DNA of 15,125 bases from an uncultured Burkholderiales bacterium (lineage in GTDB: Bacteria > Pseudomonadota > Gammaproteobacteria > Burkholderiales > Burkholderiaceae_D), in assembly GCA_937872165.1 (NCBI GenBank), contig CALMOR010000218.1:8699-23823 (forward strand). The letters run 5' to 3'. The notes under the pieces were generated by a model. It searched no databases. It saw only the letters and a list, made by a program, of their open reading frames with translations, and had not been told where the DNA came from. A program made the translations under genes and the position numbers. Every line of letters starts with the position of its first letter. Position 1 is the stretch's first letter. This document shows positions 1 through 7,058 of the stretch, one piece after another.

Positions 1-1170
1 GTCGACAAGTCGACCGTCCGCATCCGCACCGCGGTGCCGCACGTGCTGGTGCCCTACGACCTCAACTCGATCTTCGTCGTCTCGAAGAAGGCGACGACGT
101 CCGCGGGGACGAGCGCGGACTTCGACAGCGGCCGCTCGGCGATCGGCACGGGTCCGTTCCGGCTCGTGTCCTTCAAGCGCGGCGACCGCGTCGAGCTCGC
201 GCGGAACGACGCGTGGTGGGGGCCGAAGCCCGCGGCCGACAAGGTCGTCTTCCGCATGGTGTCGAACGACGCGGCCCGCATCGCGGCGCTGCTGTCGGGC
301 GACGTCGACGCGATCGAGAACGTGCCGACCGCGGACGTCGCGCGGATCGCCGCGGACGCTCGCTTCTCGATCGAACGTCAGACCTCGTGGCGCACGCTCT
401 TCTGGCACATGGACCAGTACCGCGACACGACGCCGTACGCGACGGACCGGGCGGGCAAGCCGCTCGCGAAGAATCCGTTCAGGGATGCGCGCGTGCGGCT
501 CGCGATCTCGAAGGCGATCAACCGCGACGCGATCGTGTCGCGCGTGATGGAAGGCCTCGCGGTGCCCGCCAGCAACCTCGTTTCGCCCGGCATCTTCGGC
601 TACGACGCGGACCTCAAGGTCGAAGCCTACGACCCGGCCGGTGCGAAGAAGCTGTTGGCCGAAGCGGGTTACCCGGACGGATTCTCGCTGACGCTGCACG
701 CACCCAACAACCGCTACGTCAACGACGCCCGCATCGCCGAGACCGTGGCCGCGCTGCTGTCGCGCATCGGCATCGCGACGAAGGTCGAGACGCAGCCGTG
801 GGCGAGCTACCTGCCGCACGCGCGCGCCGGCGAATACACGATGTCGCTGGTGGGATGGGGCTCGTCGCTCGGCGACAACACGATCAAGAACCATCTCGGC
901 ACCGTCGACGAGAAGAAGGGCTACGGCGCCTGGAACTTCGGACGGTCGAGCAATCCCGAGGTCGACCGCCAGCTCGATCGCGACTTCACGCTGTTCGACG
1001 ACAGGGCGCGCGAGGCAGCCGCACGGACGGTGGCCGCGCTGGCCCTGAAGGACAACGCGGTGATCCCGTTGCATCACGAGGTCGTGACGTGGGCGATGCG
1101 CAAGGGCTGGAGCTATCCGGGCCGCGTGGACCAGTTCACGTTCGCGTGGCAGTTCACCCGGTCGCCGTAG
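1..1170 (+). CDS. ABC transporter substrate-binding protein, family 5 (peptide/nickel type), 3' part
   Basis: The frame is open from base 1 to the TAG at 1168-1170, giving 389 visible residues with no start in the window. Family-5 solute-binding proteins usually have about 500-540 residues, so roughly 130-150 N-terminal residues, including the export signal, lie upstream. Family hallmarks visible are GTGPFRL followed by ELARNDAWWG, then a VRLAISKAINRDAIV segment, YDPAGAKKLLAEAGYPDGF, and a Trp-rich C-terminal segment. Proteins of this family bind oligopeptides, dipeptides, nickel or opines in the periplasm and hand them to an ABC permease; the ligand cannot be read from this fragment. The translation could also begin at the GTG at 34, but homology continues upstream of it. 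No permease gene follows: the next gene is convergent and overlaps this one by 17 bp, so any transporter partners must be upstream of the window. Confidence 0.9.
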   Translation, partial: VDKSTVRIRTAVPHVLVPYDLNSIFVVSKKATTSAGTSADFDSGRSAIGTGPFRLVSFKRGDRVELARNDAWWGPKPAADKVVFRMVSNDAARIAALLSGDVDAIENVPTADVARIAADARFSIERQTSWRTLFWHMDQYRDTTPYATDRAGKPLAKNPFRDARVRLAISKAINRDAIVSRVMEGLAVPASNLVSPGIFGYDADLKVEAYDPAGAKKLLAEAGYPDGFSLTLHAPNNRYVNDARIAETVAALLSRIGIATKVETQPWASYLPHARAGEYTMSLVGWGSSLGDNTIKNHLGTVDEKKGYGAWNFGRSSNPEVDRQLDRDFTLFDDRAREAAARTVAALALKDNAVIPLHHEVVTWAMRKGWSYPGRVDQFTFAWQFTRSP

Positions 1171-2308
1171 CGGCCCGCAGGTTCGCCAGCATCGGCAGCA
1201 GGATCGCTTCGCCGAGACGCTTGCTGCGCGCGCCGTTCCATCCGACCCGCGCGTCGGGCGCGTCGGCGTTGTCCTTGAACGGCATCTCGAGCGTGAGCGA
1301 CAGGCAGCCGAAACGATGCCCGACCCACTTCGACGCGAGCTTCAACGCATTGCTCGAGTACTTGCTCGCCGCATAGCCGCAGCGATCCTGGAAGTCCGGG
1401 CTCGCCGCCTTGAAGGCCGAGATGAACGCGCCCTGCTCGCTCCGCTGACGGTCGCTGAAGTCCGGCAGCATCTCGCTGCCGGCGACGAAGTTGTACGGCA
1501 GCGCCTCGTCGCCGTGGGCGTCGATGAAGAGGTCGACGCCGGTCTCCTCCATGCGGGCCCGGACGAGGAAGACCTCGGGGCTGCGTTCCATCGACGGCTC
1601 GAGCCACTCGCGATTGAGGTTCGCCCCGGTCGCGCTGGTGCGCAGGTTGCCGCGCACGCTGCCGTCGGGGTTCATGTTCGGCACGACGTGGAAGTCGGCC
1701 AGCGCCAGCGCCGCGCGGGCGACCGGATCGCTTTCGTCGACGAGGCGTTCGATCAGTCCTTCGACGAACCATTCGGCCATCGTCTCCCCGGGATGCTGGC
1801 GCGCGATCACCCAGACCTTCCTTCGCGCCTCGCCGCTCGACGGCAGCGCGATGTCGACGCAATCGAAGTCGCGTCCGTCGGCAGTCGTGCCGAGGCCCGC
1901 GACGCGCACGCGCGGCGATGCGGACGCGCGGCCGAGCAGCGCGAGATGACGGTCCCATCCGTAAGGTTCGAAGTAGGCGAACCAGACGCTGTCCCGCTGC
2001 GGCACGAACGAGACCGTCATCACGCCGTCGCGATAGGTCGTCGGCACGCGGAACCAGTCGTCCCGATCGTACGACGCGACGACCGCGTAGTCGTCCCATC
2101 CGCCCGGATAGGTGCAGGCCGCCGCATTGACGAAGCGGACGACGCAGCGACGGCCGCGCGCTCCATGGAGACGGAAATGGAACCACTGCGTGAAGTCCTG
2201 GTGGCTGTCGCGCCGGATGCGGACGTCGACGTGCTCGCCGTCGTCCCGCGACGCGATCGAGACGAGGTCGATGGCGCCGGAGTCGAAGCTGCTGCTGATG
2301 CGGATCAT
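1154..2308 (-). CDS. M14-family zinc carboxypeptidase (cytosolic carboxypeptidase-like)
   Basis: This is a 384-residue protein starting MIRISSSFDSG. Residues 1 to about 130 look like the beta-rich N-terminal domain that precedes the catalytic domain in cytosolic carboxypeptidase-like M14 enzymes. The catalytic domain shows the zinc ligands H172 and E175 (QHPGETMAEW), NPDG at 213-216, the substrate-binding NLNRE at 230-234, the third zinc ligand H265 (FIDAHGDE) and the catalytic glutamate E341 (LTLEMPFKD). All key residues are present, so the enzyme should be active in removing C-terminal residues from peptides or proteins. No signal peptide is visible, which suggests a cytoplasmic location. 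The ATG at 2308 was chosen because the N-terminal domain begins there; the frame stays open much further upstream but that part has no family character and overlaps the divergent gene. There is no good Shine-Dalgarno sequence before it. Its natural substrate is unknown; peptide turnover is inference. Confidence 0.88.
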   Translation of the reverse strand: MIRISSSFDSGAIDLVSIASRDDGEHVDVRIRRDSHQDFTQWFHFRLHGARGRRCVVRFVNAAACTYPGGWDDYAVVASYDRDDWFRVPTTYRDGVMTVSFVPQRDSVWFAYFEPYGWDRHLALLGRASASPRVRVAGLGTTADGRDFDCVDIALPSSGEARRKVWVIARQHPGETMAEWFVEGLIERLVDESDPVARAALALADFHVVPNMNPDGSVRGNLRTSATGANLNREWLEPSMERSPEVFLVRARMEETGVDLFIDAHGDEALPYNFVAGSEMLPDFSDRQRSEQGAFISAFKAASPDFQDRCGYAASKYSSNALKLASKWVGHRFGCLSLTLEMPFKDNADAPDARVGWNGARSKRLGEAILLPMLANLRAATATG

Positions 2309-2485
2309 GGTGGGAACCGGTGCGTGAGAGCGGGCACGATAGCCACGGAAGTCGATCGCCGCAAATCGTGCGGGCGAGGGCGACACGACACGCGTCGATA
2401 TAATCGATTCGCCCTCCGCTCCGGAGACGATCGACGCGCATCGCGCGACGGCGCGTTCCGACTCCGCAATCCTCCATTCCATTCG
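2309..2485. promoter_or_regulatory. divergent control region, carboxypeptidase / aminotransferase
   Basis: This 177-bp gap lies between divergent start codons. On the plus strand a perfect TATAAT (2399-2404) serves as a candidate -10 box for the aminotransferase, leaving a leader of about 75 nt; I see no convincing -35 box 16-18 bp upstream. The sequence around it, TCGATATAATCGA, is nearly palindromic, so the minus strand also offers a TATATC-like box that could serve the carboxypeptidase. The TATAAT runs directly into CGATTCGC, a tail shared with the other divergent region at 6999-7012. Confidence 0.45.
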
Positions 2486-3652
2486 ATGCATTCGATGATC
2501 CGCAGCCGTCTGCCCGATGTCGGCACCACCATATTCACGGTCATGTCGGCACTGGCGGTTCGTCACGACGCCGTCAATCTCGGCCAGGGCTTTCCCGACT
2601 TCGCGTGCGACCCGGCGCTGATCGACGCGGTCACTCGCGCGATGCAGGCCGGCCACAATCAATATCCACCGATGACCGGATGGGCTCCGTTGCGACAGGC
2701 GATCGCCGCGAAGATCGAGAAGCTGTACGGCCATCGCTACGACGCCGATCGGGAAGTCACCGTCACCGCCGGCGCGACGCAGGCGATATCGACGGCGACG
2801 CTGGCGCTCGTTCATCCGGGTGACGAAGTGATCGTCATCGAACCGGCATACGACAGTTATGCGCCGGCCATTCGATTGGCCGGCGCGACGCCGGTATTCG
2901 TCTCCATGGAACGAGCGGCCGATCGCGACGGGGCGTTCTTCGTTCCGTGGGACGCGTTGCGGACCGCGATCACGCCGAAGACGCGGATGGTCGTCGTCAA
3001 TTCGCCGAACAATCCGACCGGCATGGCGATCGACGAGGACGGCATGCGGGAACTCGAACGGTTGATCGTCGAGCACGACCTGCTGCTGTTGTCCGACGAG
3101 GTCTACGAGCACATGCTGTTCGACGGGCTCAGTCACCAGAGCGCGTCCCGCTTCCCCGCGCTCGCCGAGCGCAGCGTCGTGGTCTCGAGTTTCGGCAAGA
3201 CCTTCCACGTCACCGGCTGGAAAGTCGGTTATGTCGCGGCGCCCGCCGCATTGACGGCGGAGTTCCGCAAGGTGCATCAGTTCAACGTATTCACCGTCAA
3301 TACGCCGATGCAAGCGGCGATCGCCGATTACCTCGCCGATCCATCTCCGTATCTCGGGCTGGCGAACTTCTATCAGACCAAGCGCGATGCATTCGGCAGG
3401 GGCCTCGCGTCGACCCCTTTCATCCCGTTGCCCGCGGCTGGAACCTATTTCCTGCTGGCCGATTACGGCAGGATCGACGCGCGACGGAGCGAAGCGGAAT
3501 TCTGCGAATGGCTGACCCGCGAGAAAGGCGTGGCCGCCATCCCGCTATCGGCCTTTTACGATCGTCCGAAAGAAGCGAAGCTGATCCGCTTCTGCTTCGC
3601 GAAAAAGCCCGAGACACTGGCCATCGCGCTGGAGCGGCTCTCTTCCATCTAA
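2486..3652 (+). CDS. PLP-dependent class I aminotransferase, methionine aminotransferase (YbdL) type
   Basis: The 388-residue product matches the usual length (about 385) of fold-type I aminotransferases. The N-terminus LPDVGTTIFTVMSALA followed by NLGQGFPDF is characteristic of the YbdL branch, which transfers the amino group of methionine and aromatic residues to 2-oxo acids. Visible motifs are NSPNNPTG at 172-179, the PLP-pairing aspartate D204 in SDEVYE, the Schiff-base lysine K238 in SFGKTF followed by HVTGWKVGY, and the carboxylate-binding arginine R368 in LIRFCF. Two ATGs nine bases apart (2486 and 2495) are both possible starts; neither has a clear Shine-Dalgarno sequence. The gene appears to be transcribed alone from the TATAAT at 2399. 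Kynurenine aminotransferases share the same signature, so the exact substrate is uncertain while the family is sure. Confidence 0.9.
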   Translation: MHSMIRSRLPDVGTTIFTVMSALAVRHDAVNLGQGFPDFACDPALIDAVTRAMQAGHNQYPPMTGWAPLRQAIAAKIEKLYGHRYDADREVTVTAGATQAISTATLALVHPGDEVIVIEPAYDSYAPAIRLAGATPVFVSMERAADRDGAFFVPWDALRTAITPKTRMVVVNSPNNPTGMAIDEDGMRELERLIVEHDLLLLSDEVYEHMLFDGLSHQSASRFPALAERSVVVSSFGKTFHVTGWKVGYVAAPAALTAEFRKVHQFNVFTVNTPMQAAIADYLADPSPYLGLANFYQTKRDAFGRGLASTPFIPLPAAGTYFLLADYGRIDARRSEAEFCEWLTREKGVAAIPLSAFYDRPKEAKLIRFCFAKKPETLAIALERLSSI

Positions 3653-3655
3653 TCC

Positions 3656-3684
3656 GTTGCGTTACTCGATATTGCAACGAGTAA
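3656..3684. repeat. inverted repeats just after the aminotransferase stop
   Basis: TTACTCG (3662-3668) and CGAGTAA (3678-3684) form a 7-bp stem around a 9-base loop. An alternative, mutually exclusive pairing joins GTTGC (3656-3660) with GCAAC (3674-3678). The site starts 4 bases after the stop codon and lies 20 bases before the -35 box of the next gene. It has no T-run, so it could be a weak terminator or a protein-binding site upstream of the H-NS-like gene. Confidence 0.35.
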
Positions 3685-3703
3685 TCCCGCATTGAAACCG
3701 GAT

Positions 3704-3731
3704 TTGTCCGTTTCGCCTCGACGCGTATAAT
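3704..3731 (+). promoter_or_regulatory. sigma-70-type promoter of the H-NS-like gene
   Basis: TTGTCC (3704-3709, four of six consensus positions) is followed by a 16-bp spacer and a perfect TATAAT (3726-3731). Transcription would begin near 3738, giving a leader of about 36 nt. A ribosome binding site AAAGG (3763-3767) then precedes the ATG at 3774 by six bases. This is the best promoter in the window, in keeping with the high expression usual for nucleoid proteins. Confidence 0.7.
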
Positions 3732-3773
3732 CCGGCCCGATGAAACCCGGATTCATTCTTCGAAAGGTCGGAT

Positions 3774-4061
3774 ATGGCATCGTATAAGGATCTGCAATCC
3801 CAGATCGAAAAGCTTCAGAAGCAGGCCGAGCAGGCGCGCGAAAAGGAGATCGCGACGGTCGTCGCACAGATCCGCGGCATGATGACCGACTACGGCATTC
3901 AGGCGTCGGATCTCGGCATCGCGTCGAAGCGCAAGCGGAAGAGCGGTACGCCGGCGGCGCCCAAGTTCCAGAACCCGCAGAGCGGCGAGACGTGGACCGG
4001 TCGCGGCCGTGCGCCGAAGTGGATCGAAGGCAAGGACCGCACGAAGTTCGCGATCAAGTAA
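3774..4061 (+). CDS. H-NS family histone-like nucleoid protein
   Basis: The 95-residue product MASYKDLQSQ... has a charged, heptad-like coiled coil over residues 4-35 for oligomerisation. A basic linker follows (KRKRK, 52-56), and the C-terminal DNA-binding motif runs PKFQNPQSGE then TWTGRGRAPKWI (73-84). The G-R-G-R core is the minor-groove-reading loop of the H-NS/MvaT-like fold in beta-proteobacterial small H-NS proteins, which bind AT-rich DNA and silence acquired genes. The length fits this short subfamily (about 90-105 residues) and is shorter than enterobacterial H-NS (137). The gene has its own promoter, ribosome binding site and downstream terminator, so it is a single-gene unit. Burkholderiales genomes usually carry several such paralogues, so this is probably not the only one; that last statement is family knowledge. 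Confidence 0.93.
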   Translation: MASYKDLQSQIEKLQKQAEQAREKEIATVVAQIRGMMTDYGIQASDLGIASKRKRKSGTPAAPKFQNPQSGETWTGRGRAPKWIEGKDRTKFAIK

Positions 4062-4095
4062 CGCCGCTCCGATCGCGGTCGTCGCGGTCGGGACG

Positions 4096-4125
4096 CGCCG
4101 AGCGCTTCGGCCGAGCGCTTCGGCG
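4096..4125 (+). repeat. tandem 13-bp repeat that folds into a hairpin
   Basis: CCGAGCGCTTCGG occurs twice head to tail (4098-4110 and 4111-4123). Together with flanking bases the two copies pair as CGCCG/CGGCG (4096-4100 with 4121-4125) and AGCGCT/AGCGCT (4101-4106 with 4114-4119), with one bulged T and a 7-base loop. It lies 34 bases after the H-NS-like stop codon and ahead of the likely terminator, so it may stabilise the 3' end of that mRNA. Confidence 0.5.
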
Positions 4126-4141
4126 GCCCCGCTCGACGCCG

Positions 4142-4175
4142 GGCCTGCTCCTCCTGGAGCCGGCCTTTCCGTCTT
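4142..4175 (+). terminator. intrinsic terminator of the H-NS-like gene
   Basis: The stem is GGCC-T-GCTCC (4142-4151) pairing with GGAGC-C-GGCC (4156-4165), nine pairs with one T-C mismatch, closed by a TCCT loop. The tail TTTCCGTCTT (4166-4175) is T-rich for such GC-rich DNA. It sits about 80 bases after the H-NS-like stop and just before the end of the convergent scoB. Confidence 0.6.
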
Positions 4176-4183
4176 GCCGGGCC

Positions 4184-4202
4184 CGCCCGCGCCGCGCGGG
4201 CG
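4184..4202. terminator. GC hairpin at the convergent hns/scoB junction
   Basis: CGCCCGCG (4184-4191) pairs perfectly with CGCGGGCG (4195-4202) over a 3-base loop, ending six bases before the scoB stop codon on the minus strand. On the plus strand it is followed by CGCTTCTC, which is only weakly T-rich. It may end transcription from both sides, but without a T-run the call is modest. Confidence 0.35.
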
Positions 4203-4208
4203 CGCTTC

Positions 4209-4862
<654 letters not shown>

Positions 4863-4884
4863 TGCGGTCTCCTGCGTTGTGGGG

Positions 4885-5628
4885 TCAGGCCGTCGCGGCG
4901 CCTTCGGCGCCGGCGGCACTGCTGGACTTCGACGACGGCGTGACGGTCCTCTGCTCGATCCGCTTCTGCGGCGACGCGTTGACCACGAGGCGATGCACGA
5001 AGATGCCGGGCGTGTGGATGTCGTCGGGGTCGAGCTCACCGTTCTCGACGAGCTCCTCGACCTCGGCCACCGTGATCTTCCCCGCGGCCGCAACGTTGGG
5101 ATTGAAGTTGCGCGCGGTGCGTCGATAGATCAGGTTGCCCGACCGGTCGGCCTTCCATGCCTTGACCAGCGCCACGTCGGCGACGAGCGCCTTCTCCATC
5201 ACATAGTGGTCGCCGTCGAACTCGCGCGTCTCCTTGCCTTCGGCGACCAGCGTCCCGTAACCGGTCTTCGTGAAAAAGGCCGGAATGCCGGCGCCACCGG
5301 CGCGCAGCTTCTCGGCGAGCGTGCCCTGCGGCGTGAACTCGAGCTCGAGCTCGCCGGCGAGGTACTGGCGCTCGAACTCCTTGTTCTCGCCGACGTACGA
5401 CGCGATCATCTTCGAGATCTGGCGCGTCGCGAGCAGCTGGCCGAGGCCGAAGCCGTCGACTCCGGCGTTGTTCGAGATCGCCGTCAGGTTCTTCACGTCG
5501 AGGTCCCGCAGCGCCTCGATCAGCGCCTCCGGGATGCCGCACAGTCCGAAGCCGCCGACCGCATACACCTGGCCGTCCTTCGCGATGTCGGCCAGCGCGT
5601 CGCGGGCCGATGGGTAGACCTTGTTCAT
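4885..5628 (-). CDS. scoA: succinyl-CoA:3-ketoacid CoA-transferase subunit A
   Basis: The 247-residue alpha subunit pairs with the following ScoB. It begins MNKVYPSARDALADI. Family motifs are GGFGLCGIPEALIEAL (25-40), SNNAGVDGFGLG (52-63), the FTPQGTLAEKLRAGGAGIPAF region and TARNFNPNVAAAGKITVAEVE near residue 180. The family is usually about 230 residues; the extra length is a Ser/Ala/Gly-rich tail (SSKSSSAAGAEGAATA) that looks unstructured. The product activates acetoacetate, for example from ketone-body or polyhydroxybutyrate breakdown, at the cost of succinyl-CoA. The ribosome binding site, GAGGA, lies only four bases before the ATG and is embedded in a GAC-triplet tract that fills the whole 37-bp gap to the thioesterase gene. 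Second-to-last gene of a four-gene operon. Confidence 0.92.
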   Translation of the reverse strand: MNKVYPSARDALADIAKDGQVYAVGGFGLCGIPEALIEALRDLDVKNLTAISNNAGVDGFGLGQLLATRQISKMIASYVGENKEFERQYLAGELELEFTPQGTLAEKLRAGGAGIPAFFTKTGYGTLVAEGKETREFDGDHYVMEKALVADVALVKAWKADRSGNLIYRRTARNFNPNVAAAGKITVAEVEELVENGELDPDDIHTPGIFVHRLVVNASPQKRIEQRTVTPSSKSSSAAGAEGAATA

Positions 5629-5630
5629 TG

Positions 5631-5665
5631 CGTCCTCGTCGTCGTTGTCGTTGTCCGCGTCGTCG
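5631..5665. repeat. GAC/AAC-triplet tract in the scoA leader
   Basis: The gap between the thioesterase stop and the scoA start is, on the coding (minus) strand, an almost unbroken run of GAC, AAC, GCG and GAG triplets. It includes GACGAC at one end and AACGACAACGACGACGAG in the middle. The scoA ribosome binding site GAGGA is made from the last units. No protein is encoded, as the preceding frame stops at its edge. Confidence 0.6.
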
Positions 5666-6070
5666 TCATGCAGCCGGCTCGCCGAGCGCCGCGATCAGGT
5701 GCCCCGGCCACGGGGCCGACCTGCCGCTGCGGTAGTCCATCCACACCAGCACGTTGCGACCCTTCGCGTACAGCACGGGCTGGGGCTCGTCGCCTTCGAG
5801 CGTGACGGCGAGGTCCATGCTCGCGCGGCCCACGCGCACGACGGTCTGGGTGACGCGCGCGGCGCACGGATAGGTCATCGGCTTCAGGAAGTCGCACGAC
5901 GCGTGCGCGAGAATCGGTCCGTCGGCGTCGGAGCGAGCGAGGAAGCCGTTGTCGTTGAACCAGCAGATGCGCGCCTCTTCCATCAGGCGGAAATAGAGCG
6001 TGTTGTTGAGATGGCTCATCGCGTCCATGTCGCCCCAGCGCAGCGGAACGACCTTCACGTAGACGCGCAT
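5666..6070 (-). CDS. acyl-CoA thioesterase, hotdog fold (4HBT type)
   Basis: This is a 134-residue single-domain hotdog protein, the standard length for 4-hydroxybenzoyl-CoA-type thioesterases. The N-terminal signature is RWGDMDAMSHLNN at 11-23. D16 corresponds to the catalytic aspartate of the Pseudomonas 4HBT group, and H20, N22 and N23 are the usual conserved polar residues. YFRLMEEARICWF then forms the long central helix. The enzyme hydrolyses an acyl-CoA to free acid and CoA in the cytoplasm; the acyl group cannot be told from sequence. A GAGG lies six bases before the ATG at 6070, and the gene follows the dehydrogenase by 19 bp, so the two are surely co-transcribed. Its place next to CoA-transferase genes suggests a role in releasing or balancing CoA during acyl-CoA breakdown, which is inference. 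Confidence 0.88.
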   Translation of the reverse strand: MRVYVKVVPLRWGDMDAMSHLNNTLYFRLMEEARICWFNDNGFLARSDADGPILAHASCDFLKPMTYPCAARVTQTVVRVGRASMDLAVTLEGDEPQPVLYAKGRNVLVWMDYRSGRSAPWPGHLIAALGEPAA

Positions 6071-6089
6071 CGTTCGCCTCGCCCGCCGC

Positions 6090-6881
6090 TCAGAACGCGG
6101 ACTGACCGTCGTCGGCGGTGATGATCGAGCCGTTGATGAAGCGCGACTCGTCGGCCGACAGGATCAGCAGCATGCCGTCGAGGTCGGACGGATCGCCGAC
6201 GCGGCGACGGGGCAGCATCTCGACGAGCTTCCGGCCCGCGTCGCTGTCGAACTGCGCCTCGTTGATCTCGGTGCGGATGTAGCCCGGACAGATCGCGTTG
6301 ACGTTGATGCCGAAGCGGCCCCACTCCACCGCCATCGACCGCGTCATGTGGACCACCGCGGCCTTGCTCATGCAATAGACGCCGATCTGCGGCAGCACGC
6401 GCAGGCCCGCGACCGACGCGATGTTGATGATGCGCGCGGCCTTCTCGGGCTCGCCGTTCTTCTCGTTGCCCTTGGCGCGCGCGATCATCCGCTTCGCGAC
6501 GGCCTGCGCGACGAAGAACGCGCCCTCGGCGTTGGTCCGCATCACGAACTGGTAGTCGGCCGGCGTGACGTCGACGAGCCGCTGCGTGTTCGCGACTCCC
6601 GAGTTGTTGACGAGGATGTCGATCGGGCCGGCCTCGGTCTCCGCATGCGCGACCGCCGACTCGATGCTGTCGTGGTCGGTGACGTCGAGCAACACCGCGT
6701 GGGCCTCGCCGCCCTCCGCCTCGATCTCGGCGCGCAGTTCCTTCAGTCGCTCCATGCGCCGCGCCGCGAGCACGACCGTGGCACCGGCCTTCGACAGCAC
6801 ACGAGCGAAACGATTACCGAGGCCGCTCGACGCGCCGGTGACGAGCGCGATCTTCCCTTCGAGATTGACTTCGATGCCCAT
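6090..6881 (-). CDS. short-chain dehydrogenase/reductase (SDR)
   Basis: This 263-residue classical SDR begins MGIEVNLEGKIALVTG. The nucleotide-binding TGASSGLG is at 15-22, NNSG at 92-95, the catalytic serine S156 in NIASVAG, and the YxxxK pair Y169/K173 in VYCMSKAAV, followed by NAICPGYIRTEI. It should oxidise or reduce a hydroxy/oxo group with NAD(P)(H). R41 and R42 just after the second beta strand (LAARRMERL) are compatible with NADP(H) preference. The substrate is not evident; hydroxyacyl-CoA or 3-hydroxybutyrate-like compounds fit the neighbouring CoA-transferase genes but this is inference. It is the first gene of the operon running to scoB, transcribed from the divergent region shared with the ETF-quinone oxidoreductase gene. 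The frame is open upstream of 6881, but the preceding residues are unlike the family, so the ATG at 6881 was taken. Confidence 0.9.
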   Translation of the reverse strand: MGIEVNLEGKIALVTGASSGLGNRFARVLSKAGATVVLAARRMERLKELRAEIEAEGGEAHAVLLDVTDHDSIESAVAHAETEAGPIDILVNNSGVANTQRLVDVTPADYQFVMRTNAEGAFFVAQAVAKRMIARAKGNEKNGEPEKAARIINIASVAGLRVLPQIGVYCMSKAAVVHMTRSMAVEWGRFGINVNAICPGYIRTEINEAQFDSDAGRKLVEMLPRRRVGDPSDLDGMLLILSADESRFINGSIITADDGQSAF

Positions 6882-7058
6882 TGCGTGACGATCCTCGTGA
6901 TGTCGCCGACGCCGCTCATCGGGGTTGGGGGCAACCTCGGGATCGGTGTTCCGGCATTTGCGGCCCTGGTCTTTCTCATCGAGAATCACGCCTCGCGGTA
7001 CAACCGATTCGCGAGGCGCCCGGGGCGCAGTGGCACGGCGAGTCTATCAGGAAGACCC
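6882..7058. promoter_or_regulatory. divergent control region, SDR operon / ETF-QO
   Basis: This 177-bp gap between divergent starts contains the inverted repeat described separately. On the plus strand TACAAC (6999-7004) is a possible -10 box lying inside that repeat's loop, but no -35 box stands out. On the minus strand the same bases read as TTGTAC, a possible -35 for the SDR operon, with only a poor GATGAG 17 bp further. A small palindrome TTCTC-ATC-GAGAA lies at 6973-6985. Assignment of promoters here is tentative. Confidence 0.4.
6989..7018. promoter_or_regulatory. 9-bp inverted repeat, candidate operator
   Basis: CGCCTCGCG (6989-6997) and CGCGAGGCG (7010-7018) are perfect reverse complements separated by 12 bases (GTACAACCGATT). 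The repeat lies midway in the divergent region, 40 bases before the ETF-QO start, and overlaps the candidate -10 box. Spacing and position suit a dimeric regulator controlling both directions, for instance a TetR-type fatty-acid regulator, though no regulator gene is in the window. Confidence 0.45.

Noticed and set aside
1316..2485. Long plus-strand open frame continuing upstream of the aminotransferase
   Set aside because: It is antisense to the M14 carboxypeptidase, Arg-rich and low in hydrophobic order, with no family signature before residue MHSM at 2486; a by-product of GC-rich codon use.
3649..3867. Small minus-strand open frame over the H-NS-like promoter
   Set aside because: It overlaps a strong promoter and the start of a well-supported gene and has no recognisable features.
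4142..4208. Riboswitch or small RNA at the hns/scoB junction
   Set aside because: The paired regions are explained by simple terminator hairpins; no conserved aptamer-like arrangement was seen.
5631..5665. Triplet tract as a CRISPR-like or protein-coding repeat
   Set aside because: Units are three bases without spacers and the region lies between a stop and a start codon, so it is a simple-sequence leader only.
6348..7058. N-terminal extension of ETF-QO
   Set aside because: The extension is antisense to the SDR gene and unlike the family; AGGAAG before the ATG at 7059 and normal protein length support the short form.
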